A stretch of 64,000 nt of DNA from Paraburkholderia adhaesiva. Lineage in GTDB: Bacteria > Pseudomonadota > Gammaproteobacteria > Burkholderiales > Burkholderiaceae. Every line of letters begins with the position of its first letter. Position 1 is the stretch's first letter. Of this stretch, positions 7,412 to 15,343 are shown one piece after another. The notes below the pieces were generated by a model that saw only the letters and a program-made list of their open reading frames with translations, had not been told where the DNA came from and did no database searches. The position numbers and the translations under genes are program-made. The stretch is taken from assembly GCF_021390575.1 (NCBI RefSeq), contig NZ_JAJEJQ010000002.1:186001-250000 (forward strand), given 5' to 3'.

Positions 7412-7948
7412 TCACTCATCGTCGGAGCCGGGTTCGCGCACGTGGTTGTTTTCGTTCTTTCCGTGCGTGACGTTGAAGGCCGCGATAGCCTCATTCGCGA
7501 GTTGCAGCTGATGGATCGTGATGTGTTCACCGTTGCGGTAACGCCTGATGATCCGGTACGCCCATTCAACGCCGTTCTCACCGCTGTGCTGGTGAAGGGT
7601 GTCCGTCGCAAGATCGTGCACCTTCGCAAGCTGCTCGCGCGCCTGCTCCGGTGGGGTGCGCTGCTCGTCAGTGAGTGCAAGGGGAGACTGCCGGTACATC
7701 GCCGGGGTGGGCGAGCACAGTTCGATGAACTCGGGGAGGTTCGGCGGGCGCTTCGTGCGAAAGAGTGCGGCCACTCCGCGTCGCAGTCCTTCGTCCGTGA
7801 GGTTCGCGGCGCTCAAGCCCTGCCGCCATGTCGACTTCATCTCGTCGGCGTCGGCTGCGCGCCACATGTCCGCGAAGGGAGCACCGTAGATGGTGTCCAT
7901 TTTCACGAACAGTTTTTCAACCCATGTTTCCGGTATTGCGTGGCCCAT
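7412..7948 (-). CDS. Replication protein P-like helicase loader
   Basis: Lambda P-type proteins load the host DnaB helicase at the phage origin. The 178-residue protein resembles this group in VEKLFVKMDTIYGAPFADMW, a Trp-containing WRQGLSAANLTDEGLRRGV segment and RPPNLPEFIELCSP. It directly follows and overlaps (32 bases) the O-like gene, the lambda-like O-P order. The ATG at 7948 was chosen because the protein then starts MGHAIPETWVEKLF. No nuclease or ATPase motif is present, as expected for a loader. Confidence 0.65.
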   Translation of the reverse strand: MGHAIPETWVEKLFVKMDTIYGAPFADMWRAADADEMKSTWRQGLSAANLTDEGLRRGVAALFRTKRPPNLPEFIELCSPTPAMYRQSPLALTDEQRTPPEQAREQLAKVHDLATDTLHQHSGENGVEWAYRIIRRYRNGEHITIHQLQLANEAIAAFNVTHGKNENNHVREPGSDDE

Positions 7949-8918
7949 GATGAGCGATCTCCGGCATGTCAACATCGATCACATTCGGATCGGCTGACAC
8001 GGCGTTACGCTTATCGCGGCCCGTGAGCTTCGAAACGAAATCCTTGCGTGCTCTCGCCTTTTCATCGACGGAACCACCACTGCCGTTCGGAACGGGTGGA
8101 TGGAGTCCGGCTTCGATGAACCGGTCGATATGTTCGGCATCACGAAGGATCAATGCGATGCCGTTGTACTTCACACCACCTTCATTCACACCCATGTTGT
8201 ACGGCGTGAGACTGCACCCATGTATCGCCTCACACAGCTGCTCGGCGTTATAGCCCATTGCGATTGCAGCGCGGATGACCTTGCACCGTTTCTCGTCGAG
8301 GACAGACCTCGGTGAGTTCATGGTCTGCTGCCAGCAGGTGAAAATTCCGGCGACCACATCGGCGTCGATGTTCGCGGATTTTCGCGAACTCGACAAGGGT
8401 TTTAGCCCGGAGGGCGAAGTATCAGAAGGCTTAGAAGGCTTAGAAGAAACAGAAGTATTAGAAGTATTAGAAGAAAGAGCCCGGTCAGTTCGCACCTGGG
8501 TATGAACCGGGTCATTACCGGGTGTGAACTGGCCCGCACCTATAAATTGCACCCTTGACTGACGGGCGTTTGCGGGCGGATCAGGTGGTGGGGCCAGTTC
8601 GCTCTTGGCTTCTTTCGGATGTGGGTGCTGATGGGTTTTCCACTTCGTGATGAATATGAGGGGGCGACCCTCAACCACGTAACGCAGGATCAGATCGCGG
8701 TGGTCGAGGATGTTGAGCAGGTCATCGACGTGCTGCTCGGTGATGTCAAAATCGTAAGGAAACGCCTCGTCGCGGATTTTTGACGGCAGGTCCTCAAGGC
8801 GTCCGTCACGGTCGGCCTGTGTCCACAATGAGATGAACAGCAGCCGGCAGTCGACGGGGGTGTGCTGGATATCAGGTGAACGAAAGAATCCACCCTTAAC
8901 CGTGCGTGAGCGTGGCAT
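7917..8918 (-). CDS. Phage replication initiator, O-like
   Basis: The 333-residue protein has an N-terminal region (about 1-110) reading like a phage replisome-organiser winged helix: FFRSPDIQHTPVDCRLLFIS, LWTQADRDGRLEDLPSKIRD and a DLILRY helix. A Ser/Asn/Thr linker follows (about 147-168), then a C-terminal domain with FTCWQQTMN and GYNAEQLCEAIHGCSL. The linker is coded by a 9-bp repeat. Gene order with the P-like gene supports an origin-binding initiator. In lambda the origin lies within O, so the repeat is an origin candidate. Function is inferred from layout and weak resemblance. Confidence 0.6.
   Translation of the reverse strand: MPRSRTVKGGFFRSPDIQHTPVDCRLLFISLWTQADRDGRLEDLPSKIRDEAFPYDFDITEQHVDDLLNILDHRDLILRYVVEGRPLIFITKWKTHQHPHPKEAKSELAPPPDPPANARQSRVQFIGAGQFTPGNDPVHTQVRTDRALSSNTSNTSVSSKPSKPSDTSPSGLKPLSSSRKSANIDADVVAGIFTCWQQTMNSPRSVLDEKRCKVIRAAIAMGYNAEQLCEAIHGCSLTPYNMGVNEGGVKYNGIALILRDAEHIDRFIEAGLHPPVPNGSGGSVDEKARARKDFVSKLTGRDKRNAVSADPNVIDVDMPEIAHHGPRNTGNMG
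8424..8477. repeat. Six 9-bp tandem repeats inside the O-like gene
   Basis: Six consecutive 9-base units all begin AGAAG on the plus strand: AGAAGGCTT twice, AGAAGAAAC, AGAAGTATT twice, AGAAGAAAG. On the coding strand they give a repeating Ser-Lys-Pro / Ser-Asn-Thr linker. They may be only a low-complexity linker, or iterons of a lambda-like origin internal to the initiator gene. Confidence 0.85.
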
Positions 8919-8937
8919 GTCAGTTCCCCGGTCGACC

Positions 8938-9147
8938 TCACACATTGGTGTCCGGCAGTGCACGCACCGTCATCAGGTTGCGTGCCCGCATCTCCCGGTC
9001 GATGTCGACCGACACATCGATGGTCAGCCATGAGAATGGACGCTTGCGGTACGTTGCCTCACCGAAATATCGACCACATTGGGCAAGCATCGCGTCCAGT
9101 TTTTCCTCGTCGATCCCGATCCTGATCGTAGTCTCTGCCGGGCTCAT
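8938..9147 (-). CDS. Small phage protein
   Basis: This 69-residue protein (MSPAETTIRIGIDEEKLDAM) has no recognised domain. It is located 19 bases upstream of the O-like gene in the same leftward operon. The acidic and Arg-rich composition gives no functional clue. Confidence 0.5.
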   Translation of the reverse strand: MSPAETTIRIGIDEEKLDAMLAQCGRYFGEATYRKRPFSWLTIDVSVDIDREMRARNLMTVRALPDTNV

Positions 9148-9192
9148 CTTTCGTCTCCGGTTATGCGCGCCACGACACCGGCGCGCGTGGTC

Positions 9193-9858
9193 TCACTTCA
9201 TGCCGTGTACGCGACGATGCGACTTCGCGTCATGCCTGTGATGACGTTCGAGGTAGTGCTCGATTGCTTCGGCCCGTTCCTCGGCGGGCAGGTCGATAAA
9301 CTTCACACGGTGAGGGCTGGGCACCCTGAGAAGCCGTTCCGCGAGCTTGAGTGAGAGAAGCCCGCTCATCACGGCGCGCTCGATCATCACGTCACCGATG
9401 ACGGTATGGGCACGGTAGTAGCTCGCCCGCGAGACATCACACGCGTGGAGAAACACGTCGAGGTGGTGACTGTTTTTCAGCCGCGTCGCCATCCCGAAGT
9501 CATAACGGTCGAGCCACCTGGGGCGCGCGAGAACGGCACGCACGAGCCGCGCACACACGATGGCGCGCATGAAGGTCGGGGGCTCGGGCTGACGCGCGGT
9601 CATGGCACGCGCGATGATCAGGGCAGGGTGATCGTCGCGTGTGGCGTTAAGGGTGATGCAGGGACACGGGATGTCCAGACTGATCGCCTGATGGATGCGC
9701 GCACGACCATCGAGCACCCAGCCGTCGACCAGCACGACCGGGTTCTGGATGCTGCCGCGCACGCTCACGTGATGGCTCGACGGTACAAGTTCCGCGAGCG
9801 GATGAGGTGAAAGGGTTTTCAGCGCCTCTCCCTCGACGAGCGTAACAACGCTTTCCAC
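9193..9858 (-). CDS. ParB-like nuclease-domain protein
   Basis: The 221-residue protein has an N-terminal ParB-like half: LSPHPLAELVPSSH, then VDGWVLDGRARIHQAISLDI, the counterpart of the GHRR-type motif. A helical C-terminal half follows, with DVSRASYYRAHTVIGD resembling the DNA-binding helices of ParB/Noc relatives. It is the second ParB-like protein of this phage and is not linked to dpdA. It may act in replication control or partition, but nothing here decides this. No ParA partner lies nearby. Confidence 0.7.
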   Translation of the reverse strand: MESVVTLVEGEALKTLSPHPLAELVPSSHHVSVRGSIQNPVVLVDGWVLDGRARIHQAISLDIPCPCITLNATRDDHPALIIARAMTARQPEPPTFMRAIVCARLVRAVLARPRWLDRYDFGMATRLKNSHHLDVFLHACDVSRASYYRAHTVIGDVMIERAVMSGLLSLKLAERLLRVPSPHRVKFIDLPAEERAEAIEHYLERHHRHDAKSHRRVHGMK

Positions 9859-10126
9859 TTTTCGTCCTTTTCTGGAATAAACCGTATTGGCGGCACGTTT
9901 AAACGTGTTGCACGATGCTTTCCCGGTTGGTGCAATTGTGATATTTTCTGACGGCGTTCCACTTTAGTCCGGCATCAAGCCCGTGGCTAAACCTCGATCC
10001 TCAAGTTATCCGCTTGGGGATTTTTTTCGAGTGGAACGAACGCAAAAAAGCCCACATGGTTTCCATAAGACACCAAGCAGGTTTTTTGTAATTCACAAAT
10101 GAAACCCGGTTCAAATGTCGGGTTTT

Positions 10127-10435
10127 TTACTCCAGCCGTTTCCGTCGCATCCGCCGTTCGGCGGCCAGTTGCCGGTCGAGCCGTCTCCAGCCCTGCGCGT
10201 ACTCGGGACACAGCCGCAGGACGGTGACCCGGTTGCCCACCGCTTCGGCAATGAACGGGGCAATCAGCGGCGGGACGGCAGTGCCGTTACGCAGCCACCG
10301 GTCGATCCGGGCGGTATTGCACGGAACGTACTCGTTCACCCGCCGCGCAAGTTCACCAATCGATCCGCAGAGATCAATGGCGTCGAGCAGGGCAACGTGA
10401 CCCAGGGGGATACCTGGTCCTCGCGCGCACGCCAT
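10127..10435 (-). CDS. Cro/YdaS-like helix-turn-helix regulator
   Basis: The 102-residue protein is a candidate early regulator. The segment GSIGELARRVNEYVPCNTAR followed by IDRWLRNGTAVPPLIAPFIA reads as a helix-turn-helix of the Cro/YdaS kind, and VTVLRLCPEYAQGW matches the tail seen after it in YdaS-type proteins. It is the first gene of the leftward operon. AGGA upstream of the ATG at 10435 is a suitable ribosome-binding site. No CI-type repressor is seen in the window, so this may be the only lysogeny-control protein visible. Confidence 0.7.
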   Translation of the reverse strand: MACARGPGIPLGHVALLDAIDLCGSIGELARRVNEYVPCNTARIDRWLRNGTAVPPLIAPFIAEAVGNRVTVLRLCPEYAQGWRRLDRQLAAERRMRRKRLE

Positions 10436-10659
10436 GTTGGTTCCTGGGTTGTTCCGGGGGATGACGACAGAAGATCATGCTAGTCCGCGCTTTTGCCGAA
10501 TTCAACACGTGAAACGCGACAGACGGTGCGTGTTCCCCGATAACCCCAGTGCTGGCAAGCCTTTCAGACATGAAGATTTTTTCTCAGGCGTCTGACGCCC
10601 TCGCTCCACCATCCGACATATTTTGTAGGCGTATACCCTTATGACTTCGGGTGGTGACC

Positions 10660-10725
10660 GGGAGACTGGCAGGAGACTACGGGGAGACGGGCGGGAGACT
10701 GCGGGGAGACTGGCGGGAGACTGAC
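10660..10725. repeat. 11-bp iteron array, six copies
   Basis: GGAGAC starts at 10661, 10672, 10683, 10694, 10705 and 10716, a perfect 11-base period. Flanks vary slightly (GGGAGACTGGC is the best unit). Spacing near one helical turn puts all copies on the same DNA face, typical of repressor or initiator binding arrays. It is immediately followed by AT-rich DNA. Confidence 0.9.
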
Positions 10726-10797
10726 TGCTTCAAAGCCCCGTCAATAAAAGCATCAGGCTTTTTGTAAAAATAGATATTGATTAATAAAACCGAATCA

Positions 10798-10818
10798 GAT
10801 TGTGCAAAATACAATCTA
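10798..10818. promoter_or_regulatory. Operator-like inverted repeat
   Basis: A perfect 7-base inverted repeat, AGATTGT and ACAATCT, is separated by seven AT-rich bases. This is the size expected for a dimeric phage regulator. It lies about 100 bases upstream of the first rightward gene, so it could control the rightward promoter. Which protein binds is unknown. Confidence 0.5.
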
Positions 10819-10922
10819 TAGCTTGTTTTTTATTCACCCGACACATCCTTTTTTCGCCTGTTGCGTAATTCGAATTGAAGTCTATTCTTCACCGTCATTA
10901 ACGCGGCGAAGGAAATGCGGGC

Positions 10923-11132
10923 ATGTACACGACAATCCAGCGTGACATCGACGAGTGCGGTGCACCTCGTGTATGGGTGACCGGCGTGGATCGTGAGACC
11001 GTGTTCAACACTGCGCTCGACGTGAAGAACGCTACACCGCCCGAACAGTGCCCCGAGGTGTACGGTCCGAAGCTCGATCTCGACTCGGGCTACTGGCACG
11101 CGATGGTGAGCGTCCACAAGGCAGCGCCATGA
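10923..11132 (+). CDS. Small phage protein, paralogue of the gene at 11362
   Basis: This 69-residue first gene of the rightward operon has no known domain. Its VWVTGVDRETVFNTALDV, then ATPPEQC and DSGYWHAMVSV, can be laid over the protein two genes on (VIVTGLTLQSVDAAAQ, TAPPEAD, TGGYRTVVWL), so the two are diverged paralogues. The pair flanks the alpha-CTD-like gene. Confidence 0.65.
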   Translation: MYTTIQRDIDECGAPRVWVTGVDRETVFNTALDVKNATPPEQCPEVYGPKLDLDSGYWHAMVSVHKAAP

Positions 11133-11362
11133 GCACCCGCCGTGCCCGTCGCCGTCCGCGCGCCCTGGACATCGACGCACTGTGCTTCTCGCGCGCCATC
11201 GACCGGGGACTGCGTGAGGGCGGTGTCGAAACGATCCGTGACCTGTGCGCGAGCCGTCCGCGCGACCTGATGAAGCTCCCCCATGTCGGTCCTGCCGTAG
11301 TCGAGACCATCCGCTCGGTGCTGCAGATGTACGGGCTCGATCTCGTGATGGAGGACTCGTGA
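11129..11362 (+). CDS. RNA polymerase alpha-CTD-like protein
   Basis: The 77-residue protein is essentially one helix-hairpin-helix domain resembling the C-terminal domain of the bacterial RNA polymerase alpha subunit. The segment VETIRDLCASRPRDLMKLPH then VGPAVVETIRSVLQMYGLDL parallels [33 protein letters not shown]. The basic N-terminus (MSTRRARRRPR) could bind nucleic acid. In a simple alignment the arginine used by alpha-CTD for UP-element contact is shifted by one position, and the Lys-Ser after the glycine is Ala-Val, so binding may differ. A decoy or adaptor at phage promoters is possible but unproven. Confidence 0.7.
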   Translation: MSTRRARRRPRALDIDALCFSRAIDRGLREGGVETIRDLCASRPRDLMKLPHVGPAVVETIRSVLQMYGLDLVMEDS

Positions 11363-11583
11363 TGGACTCCGATCACCCGGTCGACGTGCGGCACGAGAAC
11401 TACACCGGTTCGCGCCGGGTGATCGTGACCGGTCTCACCCTGCAGTCCGTCGACGCCGCCGCGCAGGGCATTGTCGACACCGCACCGCCCGAGGCAGACG
11501 CCGAGCGTTTTCCCACCCAGTTCGACGCCACCACCGGGGGCTACCGCACGGTCGTGTGGCTGCGCACGGGACCCTCGGGATGA
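11362..11583 (+). CDS. Small phage protein, paralogue of the gene at 10923
   Basis: A 73-residue protein starts at the ATG overlapping the previous stop by one base. It shares the VTG...D.A...A.PPEA...GY pattern with the first gene of the operon. No domain is recognised. The conserved pair around the alpha-CTD-like gene hints at a functional unit. Confidence 0.65.
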   Translation: MDSDHPVDVRHENYTGSRRVIVTGLTLQSVDAAAQGIVDTAPPEADAERFPTQFDATTGGYRTVVWLRTGPSG

Positions 11584-11676
11584 CCGGCATATAGGCGTTC
11601 TGGAAACGTGCGGCACCGTTGTCCTCCCCGTCATCCGCTGCACGTGTCACCCCGTCGACGGGAGCAGGAGACTGCC

Positions 11677-11886
11677 ATGACACTCACCGCCAAAGGTCGG
11701 GCACGCATCAAGCCGTCGAACTTCGCGCTGCCCGGTCGGCGTTACCCGATCAACACGACTGCCCGCGCCCGCAATGCGCTGGCCCGTGTTGCGCAGTTCG
11801 GCACCCGTGCCGAGCAGGTCAAGGTGCAGAACGCGGTTCACCGGCGCTGGCCATCCATCGATGTGACGAAAACCGGCAGGAGATAG
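11677..11886 (+). CDS. Small basic phage protein, DUF6582-like
   Basis: The 69 residues begin after GGAGCAGGAG, a strong ribosome-binding site. The pattern KPSNFALPGRRYPINTTARA, RNALARVAQFGT, then KVQNAVHRRWPSID is the motif found in short DUF6582-type phage and bacterial proteins, also seen in prohead or hydrolase-associated contexts. Function is unknown. Confidence 0.65.
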   Translation: MTLTAKGRARIKPSNFALPGRRYPINTTARARNALARVAQFGTRAEQVKVQNAVHRRWPSIDVTKTGRR

Positions 11887-11942
11887 GCCACTGAACGCGA
11901 GCGCCACCGCGCGCTCGCACTTGCATGCTTTTCGGAGGACAC

Positions 11943-12668
11943 ATGAACGCGGTAACGATGACGAACCTGCCGACCGTAGATGACGCACGCCTGCCCACGA
12001 ACTACCAGGCAGCGGTCGTGGCGCTTGAACAGGTAAGCACGTGCGATGAGTGTCAGTCATGGGCCGACAAGGCGATGGCGATGGCGTCCTACGCACGCCA
12101 AGCGAAAGACGACGTGCTCCAAAAGATGGCGATGCGCATTCAGGCCCGCGCAATCCGGCGCTGCGGCGAACTGCTCGACACGGTGCCGCGCAATCCGGGT
12201 GGAAGTCCGGCGCACAAAGCTACTCAGGTGGACGCCAGCCCGAGTAGCCAATCAACCGGTTTCGTTACTAATGGCGTTAAGCGTGTCGATGGAATCTATG
12301 CCACAGGGCACGACGCCAACATGAGCACGGGCCAGATAAAAACGGCTTTGCGCGTTGCCGCCGTGCCGAAGGCCGAGTTCGAAAAACAGGTTGAGAGCAA
12401 CGATCCGCCCACCGTAACGAAGCTCGCGAAGCAAGGAACGCAACCGAGAACGCGACCGCTTGTTGACCTCGAAGGCATCGCCCCCGAGGACTACAAGGCG
12501 GCGTCGGTGTTCGGTGGTGAAATCCGGCGTCTTGCCGACTACTGCCAGTCACACGATGCAGTGCATGTGGCTCGCGGCTTCAAGCAACACGAACGCGCCG
12601 CGCTTCGCGCGAATATCGCCACATGTGGCGAGTGGATTCGCGACTTTTGCTTGCACTTGCCGGAGTGA
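11943..12668 (+). CDS. Phage protein of unknown function
   Basis: The 241-residue protein has a clear GGAGG upstream of its ATG. The N-terminal half, ALEQVSTCDECQSWADKAMA then SYARQAKDDVLQKMAMRIQA and RAIRRCGELLD, is a conserved helical arrangement common in phage and plasmid proteins that sit with ParB-like or recombination genes. The role is not known to me. The C-terminal region (GEIRRLADYCQSHD onwards) is also helical. It heads the block leading to the recombination genes. Confidence 0.65.
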   Translation: MNAVTMTNLPTVDDARLPTNYQAAVVALEQVSTCDECQSWADKAMAMASYARQAKDDVLQKMAMRIQARAIRRCGELLDTVPRNPGGSPAHKATQVDASPSSQSTGFVTNGVKRVDGIYATGHDANMSTGQIKTALRVAAVPKAEFEKQVESNDPPTVTKLAKQGTQPRTRPLVDLEGIAPEDYKAASVFGGEIRRLADYCQSHDAVHVARGFKQHERAALRANIATCGEWIRDFCLHLPE

Positions 12669-12672
12669 CATC

Positions 12673-13152
12673 ATGGGTTACAACGCCGAAAGCCTTACCG
12701 CCGAAATAAAGCAAATCATTCGCGACCTCGAAAGCAGGAACGAGCGCAAAGTACCCGACTGGATTACGAACGTGGTGTTGAAGAAACACCCGTTGCCCAA
12801 GAATATGCCCGACGACGACGCGGACTTTGCGCTGCTCTGTGAGCACGCACACGTTCGCTCGACGGTCGGACAAGTATTAGGCCGTCCGAAGCTGGAAGTG
12901 AACCCGACACCGAACCCGCAACTGATCCTTGAAGGTTTTGAGCATCTTCAAAAGGAATACGTCGTAACGGCGGAACACGGTGCAAAGGTATCGGTCCCCA
13001 TCGAGCAAATCAGCGACGAGCAGTTACTTGAAAAAGCCGACGAACTGGACGCCACCTCATTAACCCTCGCCGCACATGCCGTTGAAATGCGGCGGTATGT
13101 TGCCGAGCGCGGTCAGAAGCGCGCTGCAGGGGGGCGCAATGAATACCTGTAA
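12673..13152 (+). CDS. Phage protein of unknown function
   Basis: The 159-residue, charged, mostly helical protein starts MGYNAESLTAEIKQIIRDLE. It has ISDEQLLEKADELDATSLTL near the end. No domain is recognised. It begins four bases after the previous stop and overlaps the next gene, so it is part of the rightward operon. Confidence 0.6.
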   Translation: MGYNAESLTAEIKQIIRDLESRNERKVPDWITNVVLKKHPLPKNMPDDDADFALLCEHAHVRSTVGQVLGRPKLEVNPTPNPQLILEGFEHLQKEYVVTAEHGAKVSVPIEQISDEQLLEKADELDATSLTLAAHAVEMRRYVAERGQKRAAGGRNEYL

Positions 13153-13393
13153 CTCAGCACGAAAAATCGCGTTCTTTAACGTATTCCGCGATGCGTTTTC
13201 TCGCGTGGTGCCGCGTGAACGTATGCAGGTACTCGGCTACCTGGTGAATGCTGCCGAAAACGCCGAAACACGCGCCGAACGCGAACATGCAAGGCAGGTA
13301 ATGGATACCTACGTTGAGATGTTGATCGAGCTTTACTCGGGAACGATGCTTTTGCGGGGAGAGTTGCCGGGGGCGTTCAATGAACGCGCGTGA
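13139..13393 (+). CDS. Small phage protein
   Basis: An 84-residue helical protein (MNTCNSARKIAFFNVFRDAF) lies immediately before the exonuclease gene, which it overlaps by 14 bases. No motif is recognised; tight coupling suggests a helper of the recombination module. Confidence 0.55.
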   Translation: MNTCNSARKIAFFNVFRDAFSRVVPRERMQVLGYLVNAAENAETRAEREHARQVMDTYVEMLIELYSGTMLLRGELPGAFNERA

Positions 13394-14285
13394 AGAATGG
13401 CTGGCCGGTCGAAGGAAAGGACTTGGCGGCAGCGACGCGGCGGCGGCGCTCGGACAGTCACGTCACGTGACCGCTTTCCAGCTGTATCAGGAAAAGCTCG
13501 GGCTGATTCCCGACGATATGGTGGTGTCGCCCGAGGCGGCTGAACGCATGGAGTTCGGGCAACTCATCGAGCAGGTGATCGCGGACATGTACGCGAAGCG
13601 CTACGGTGTGAAGCTGCGGCGACACAACAAGCTCGCGCAGCACGCGCGCTTTCCGTACATGCTCGCCTCGTATGACCGGACCATCGACGGCAGGCATGAG
13701 GGTGTCGAATGCAAGAACGTCGACGCGCTCTCGTACCGTTTCGGTGAGTGGGGTGAAGAACACTCGGATCAGGTGCCGCAGGAATATCTGCTGCAGTGTC
13801 ATCACTATCTCGCCACCTCTGGCTATGACGTGTGGCACCTCGCGGCGTGTGTCGGTGGTAACTCCCTCAAGGTCTACCACATCGAACGGGACCCCGAGAT
13901 GATCGACCTCGTGGAACAGGGCGAAGCCGAGTTCTGGGAGCACGTAGAACGCCGGGACCCGCCGCCGCTCGACTACCGGCACAGGAGCGCCATCCCCCTG
14001 CTGAAAAAGATGTATCCCGGTTCGAACGGCGAAACCGTCAAGCTGCCATTCGAAGCCGAGACCATGCACTACGCGCGCCTGCAGTTCGAGGACGATGCCG
14101 CGCTCATGGAGACCGGCGCGAAAGCGGCGAAGGCACGCATCCTTCACATGATGGGCGAGGCGTCCGTGGGACTGCTGCCGAACGGTGGCGGTTACACGCG
14201 CAAGCTCGTCAAGCGTGACGGCTACACCGTCGAGCCCACCACTTACATCGATTTTCGTTTCTCAGCCCGTAAAGGAGAGAAGTGA
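13380..14285 (+). CDS. YqaJ-family viral exonuclease
   Basis: The 301-residue protein is a lambda-exonuclease/YqaJ-type nuclease that resects double-strand ends for single-strand-annealing recombination. The hallmark entry EWLAGRRKGLGGSDAAAALG is followed by an EFGQLIEQVIADMYA helix, YMLASYDRTIDGRHEGVECK (the Asp and Glu-x-Lys of the PD-(D/E)xK core) and PQEYLLQCHHYLATSGYD. All core residues appear present. The following gene is the expected annealing partner. Confidence 0.9.
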   Translation: MNAREEWLAGRRKGLGGSDAAAALGQSRHVTAFQLYQEKLGLIPDDMVVSPEAAERMEFGQLIEQVIADMYAKRYGVKLRRHNKLAQHARFPYMLASYDRTIDGRHEGVECKNVDALSYRFGEWGEEHSDQVPQEYLLQCHHYLATSGYDVWHLAACVGGNSLKVYHIERDPEMIDLVEQGEAEFWEHVERRDPPPLDYRHRSAIPLLKKMYPGSNGETVKLPFEAETMHYARLQFEDDAALMETGAKAAKARILHMMGEASVGLLPNGGGYTRKLVKRDGYTVEPTTYIDFRFSARKGEK

Positions 14286-15343
14286 TGAACGACAGCAGCG
14301 ACACCCCGCTCAGTCCGCAACGGGACCTCACCGAGACCTCGGGTTCACGCGCGGACTCGAACCGTGAACTGGCCGACCTGCAGGTGGTGTACGTCATGGC
14401 CGGGAAGAACCCGCGCGACGAGTTGCGGGCTATCGACCGGATCGAGAACGCGTTCACCCGGCTCGGTCTCGCGGAGAAAGCCCAGTACGCCTACTCGCGC
14501 GGCGGCACCGACATCCGTGGTCCGAGCATCAAGGCGATGGAACAGATCGCCGCCATCTGGGGGAACGTCGACGCGGCGTGGCGGGTGCGCTCGCGCGGGG
14601 TCGATCAGCACGGCATTGGCTACAGCGAGATCGAGACGGTGGCGGTCGATCTCCAGACCCGCACGCGCAAGCGCATCGGCTTCATCGTTCCGCACTGGCG
14701 CGACACGAACAAGGGCGGCTACATGCTGCAGGATGAGCGCGACATCTATGAACTGTGCGCGAATCAGGCCCAGCGCCGGGTACGCGCCTGTCTCGAAGCC
14801 ATCATCCCCGGCGATGTGGTCGAGATCGCCATGCTGCAGGCGGACAAGACCCTGAAGGCCAAAGCCGACACCGGCCCCGAGGCGATGCTCAAGATGGTCG
14901 ACGCATTCGCGGAGTTCGGTGTGACGAAGGAACAGATCGAGAAGCGCATCCAGCGCCATCTGAGCGCGATCACGGCAGCACAGGTGGTGGGTCTGAAACG
15001 CATCTACGCCTCGCTGCGTGACGGCATGAGTGATGCCGGTGAGTGGTTCGAGGCGACCGGACCGAAGTCCGCCGAGGGGACTGCTCCAGCCACCGAGGGA
15101 GCCGGGACCGCCGCGGTGAAGTCGCGCATGAAGGCGAGCGCGAAGAAGAAGGGTTCCACGGCACCGGCCGGCAAGGGTGCAACCGTGATGAGCTACGCGG
15201 AAGTGGTGGACGCGATCAACGACGCCACCACGCTCGATGCCGTGAACGATGCCGGTGACCTCATCAAGCACGTGGCGGACCCGCAGCAGCGTGCAGAACT
15301 GGAGACCGTGTACCGCGCCCGCGCCGCCGAGTTCGAGGGATGA
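14285..15343 (+). CDS. Candidate single-strand annealing protein (RecT-like role)
   Basis: The 352-residue protein follows the exonuclease gene directly (overlap at ATG/stop). The central part, YSRGGTDIRGPSIKAMEQIA, then GFIVPHWRDTNKG and ANQAQRRVRACLEAIIPGDV, is a recurrent phage family found beside YqaJ exonucleases. The C-terminus has a Lys/Ala/Thr-rich tail (about 280-310). I do not see a RecT or Erf signature clearly, so annealase function is inferred from position. Confidence 0.6.
   Translation: MNDSSDTPLSPQRDLTETSGSRADSNRELADLQVVYVMAGKNPRDELRAIDRIENAFTRLGLAEKAQYAYSRGGTDIRGPSIKAMEQIAAIWGNVDAAWRVRSRGVDQHGIGYSEIETVAVDLQTRTRKRIGFIVPHWRDTNKGGYMLQDERDIYELCANQAQRRVRACLEAIIPGDVVEIAMLQADKTLKAKADTGPEAMLKMVDAFAEFGVTKEQIEKRIQRHLSAITAAQVVGLKRIYASLRDGMSDAGEWFEATGPKSAEGTAPATEGAGTAAVKSRMKASAKKKGSTAPAGKGATVMSYAEVVDAINDATTLDAVNDAGDLIKHVADPQQRAELETVYRARAAEFEG

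Larger units (their letters stand above)
10436..10922. promoter_or_regulatory. Divergent early control region of the prophage
   Basis: The stretch separates the leftward and rightward phage operons and has no convincing gene. It holds, from left to right, about 200 bases of ordinary sequence, six GGAGAC repeats spaced exactly 11 bases, an AT-rich block (about 10740-10850) and a palindromic site. Both early promoters must lie here, but I cannot fix -35/-10 elements with confidence. The combination would also fit a replication origin. Confidence 0.6.

Noticed and set aside
10104..10128. Terminator hairpin AACCCG/CGGGTT after the Cro-like gene
   Set aside because: The T run follows on the plus strand, where no transcript from the left is expected; on the minus strand no T run follows the stem. 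Left unlabelled.
10660..10725. CRISPR array
   Set aside because: Repeats are 11 bases with no room for spacers; they are phased iterons.
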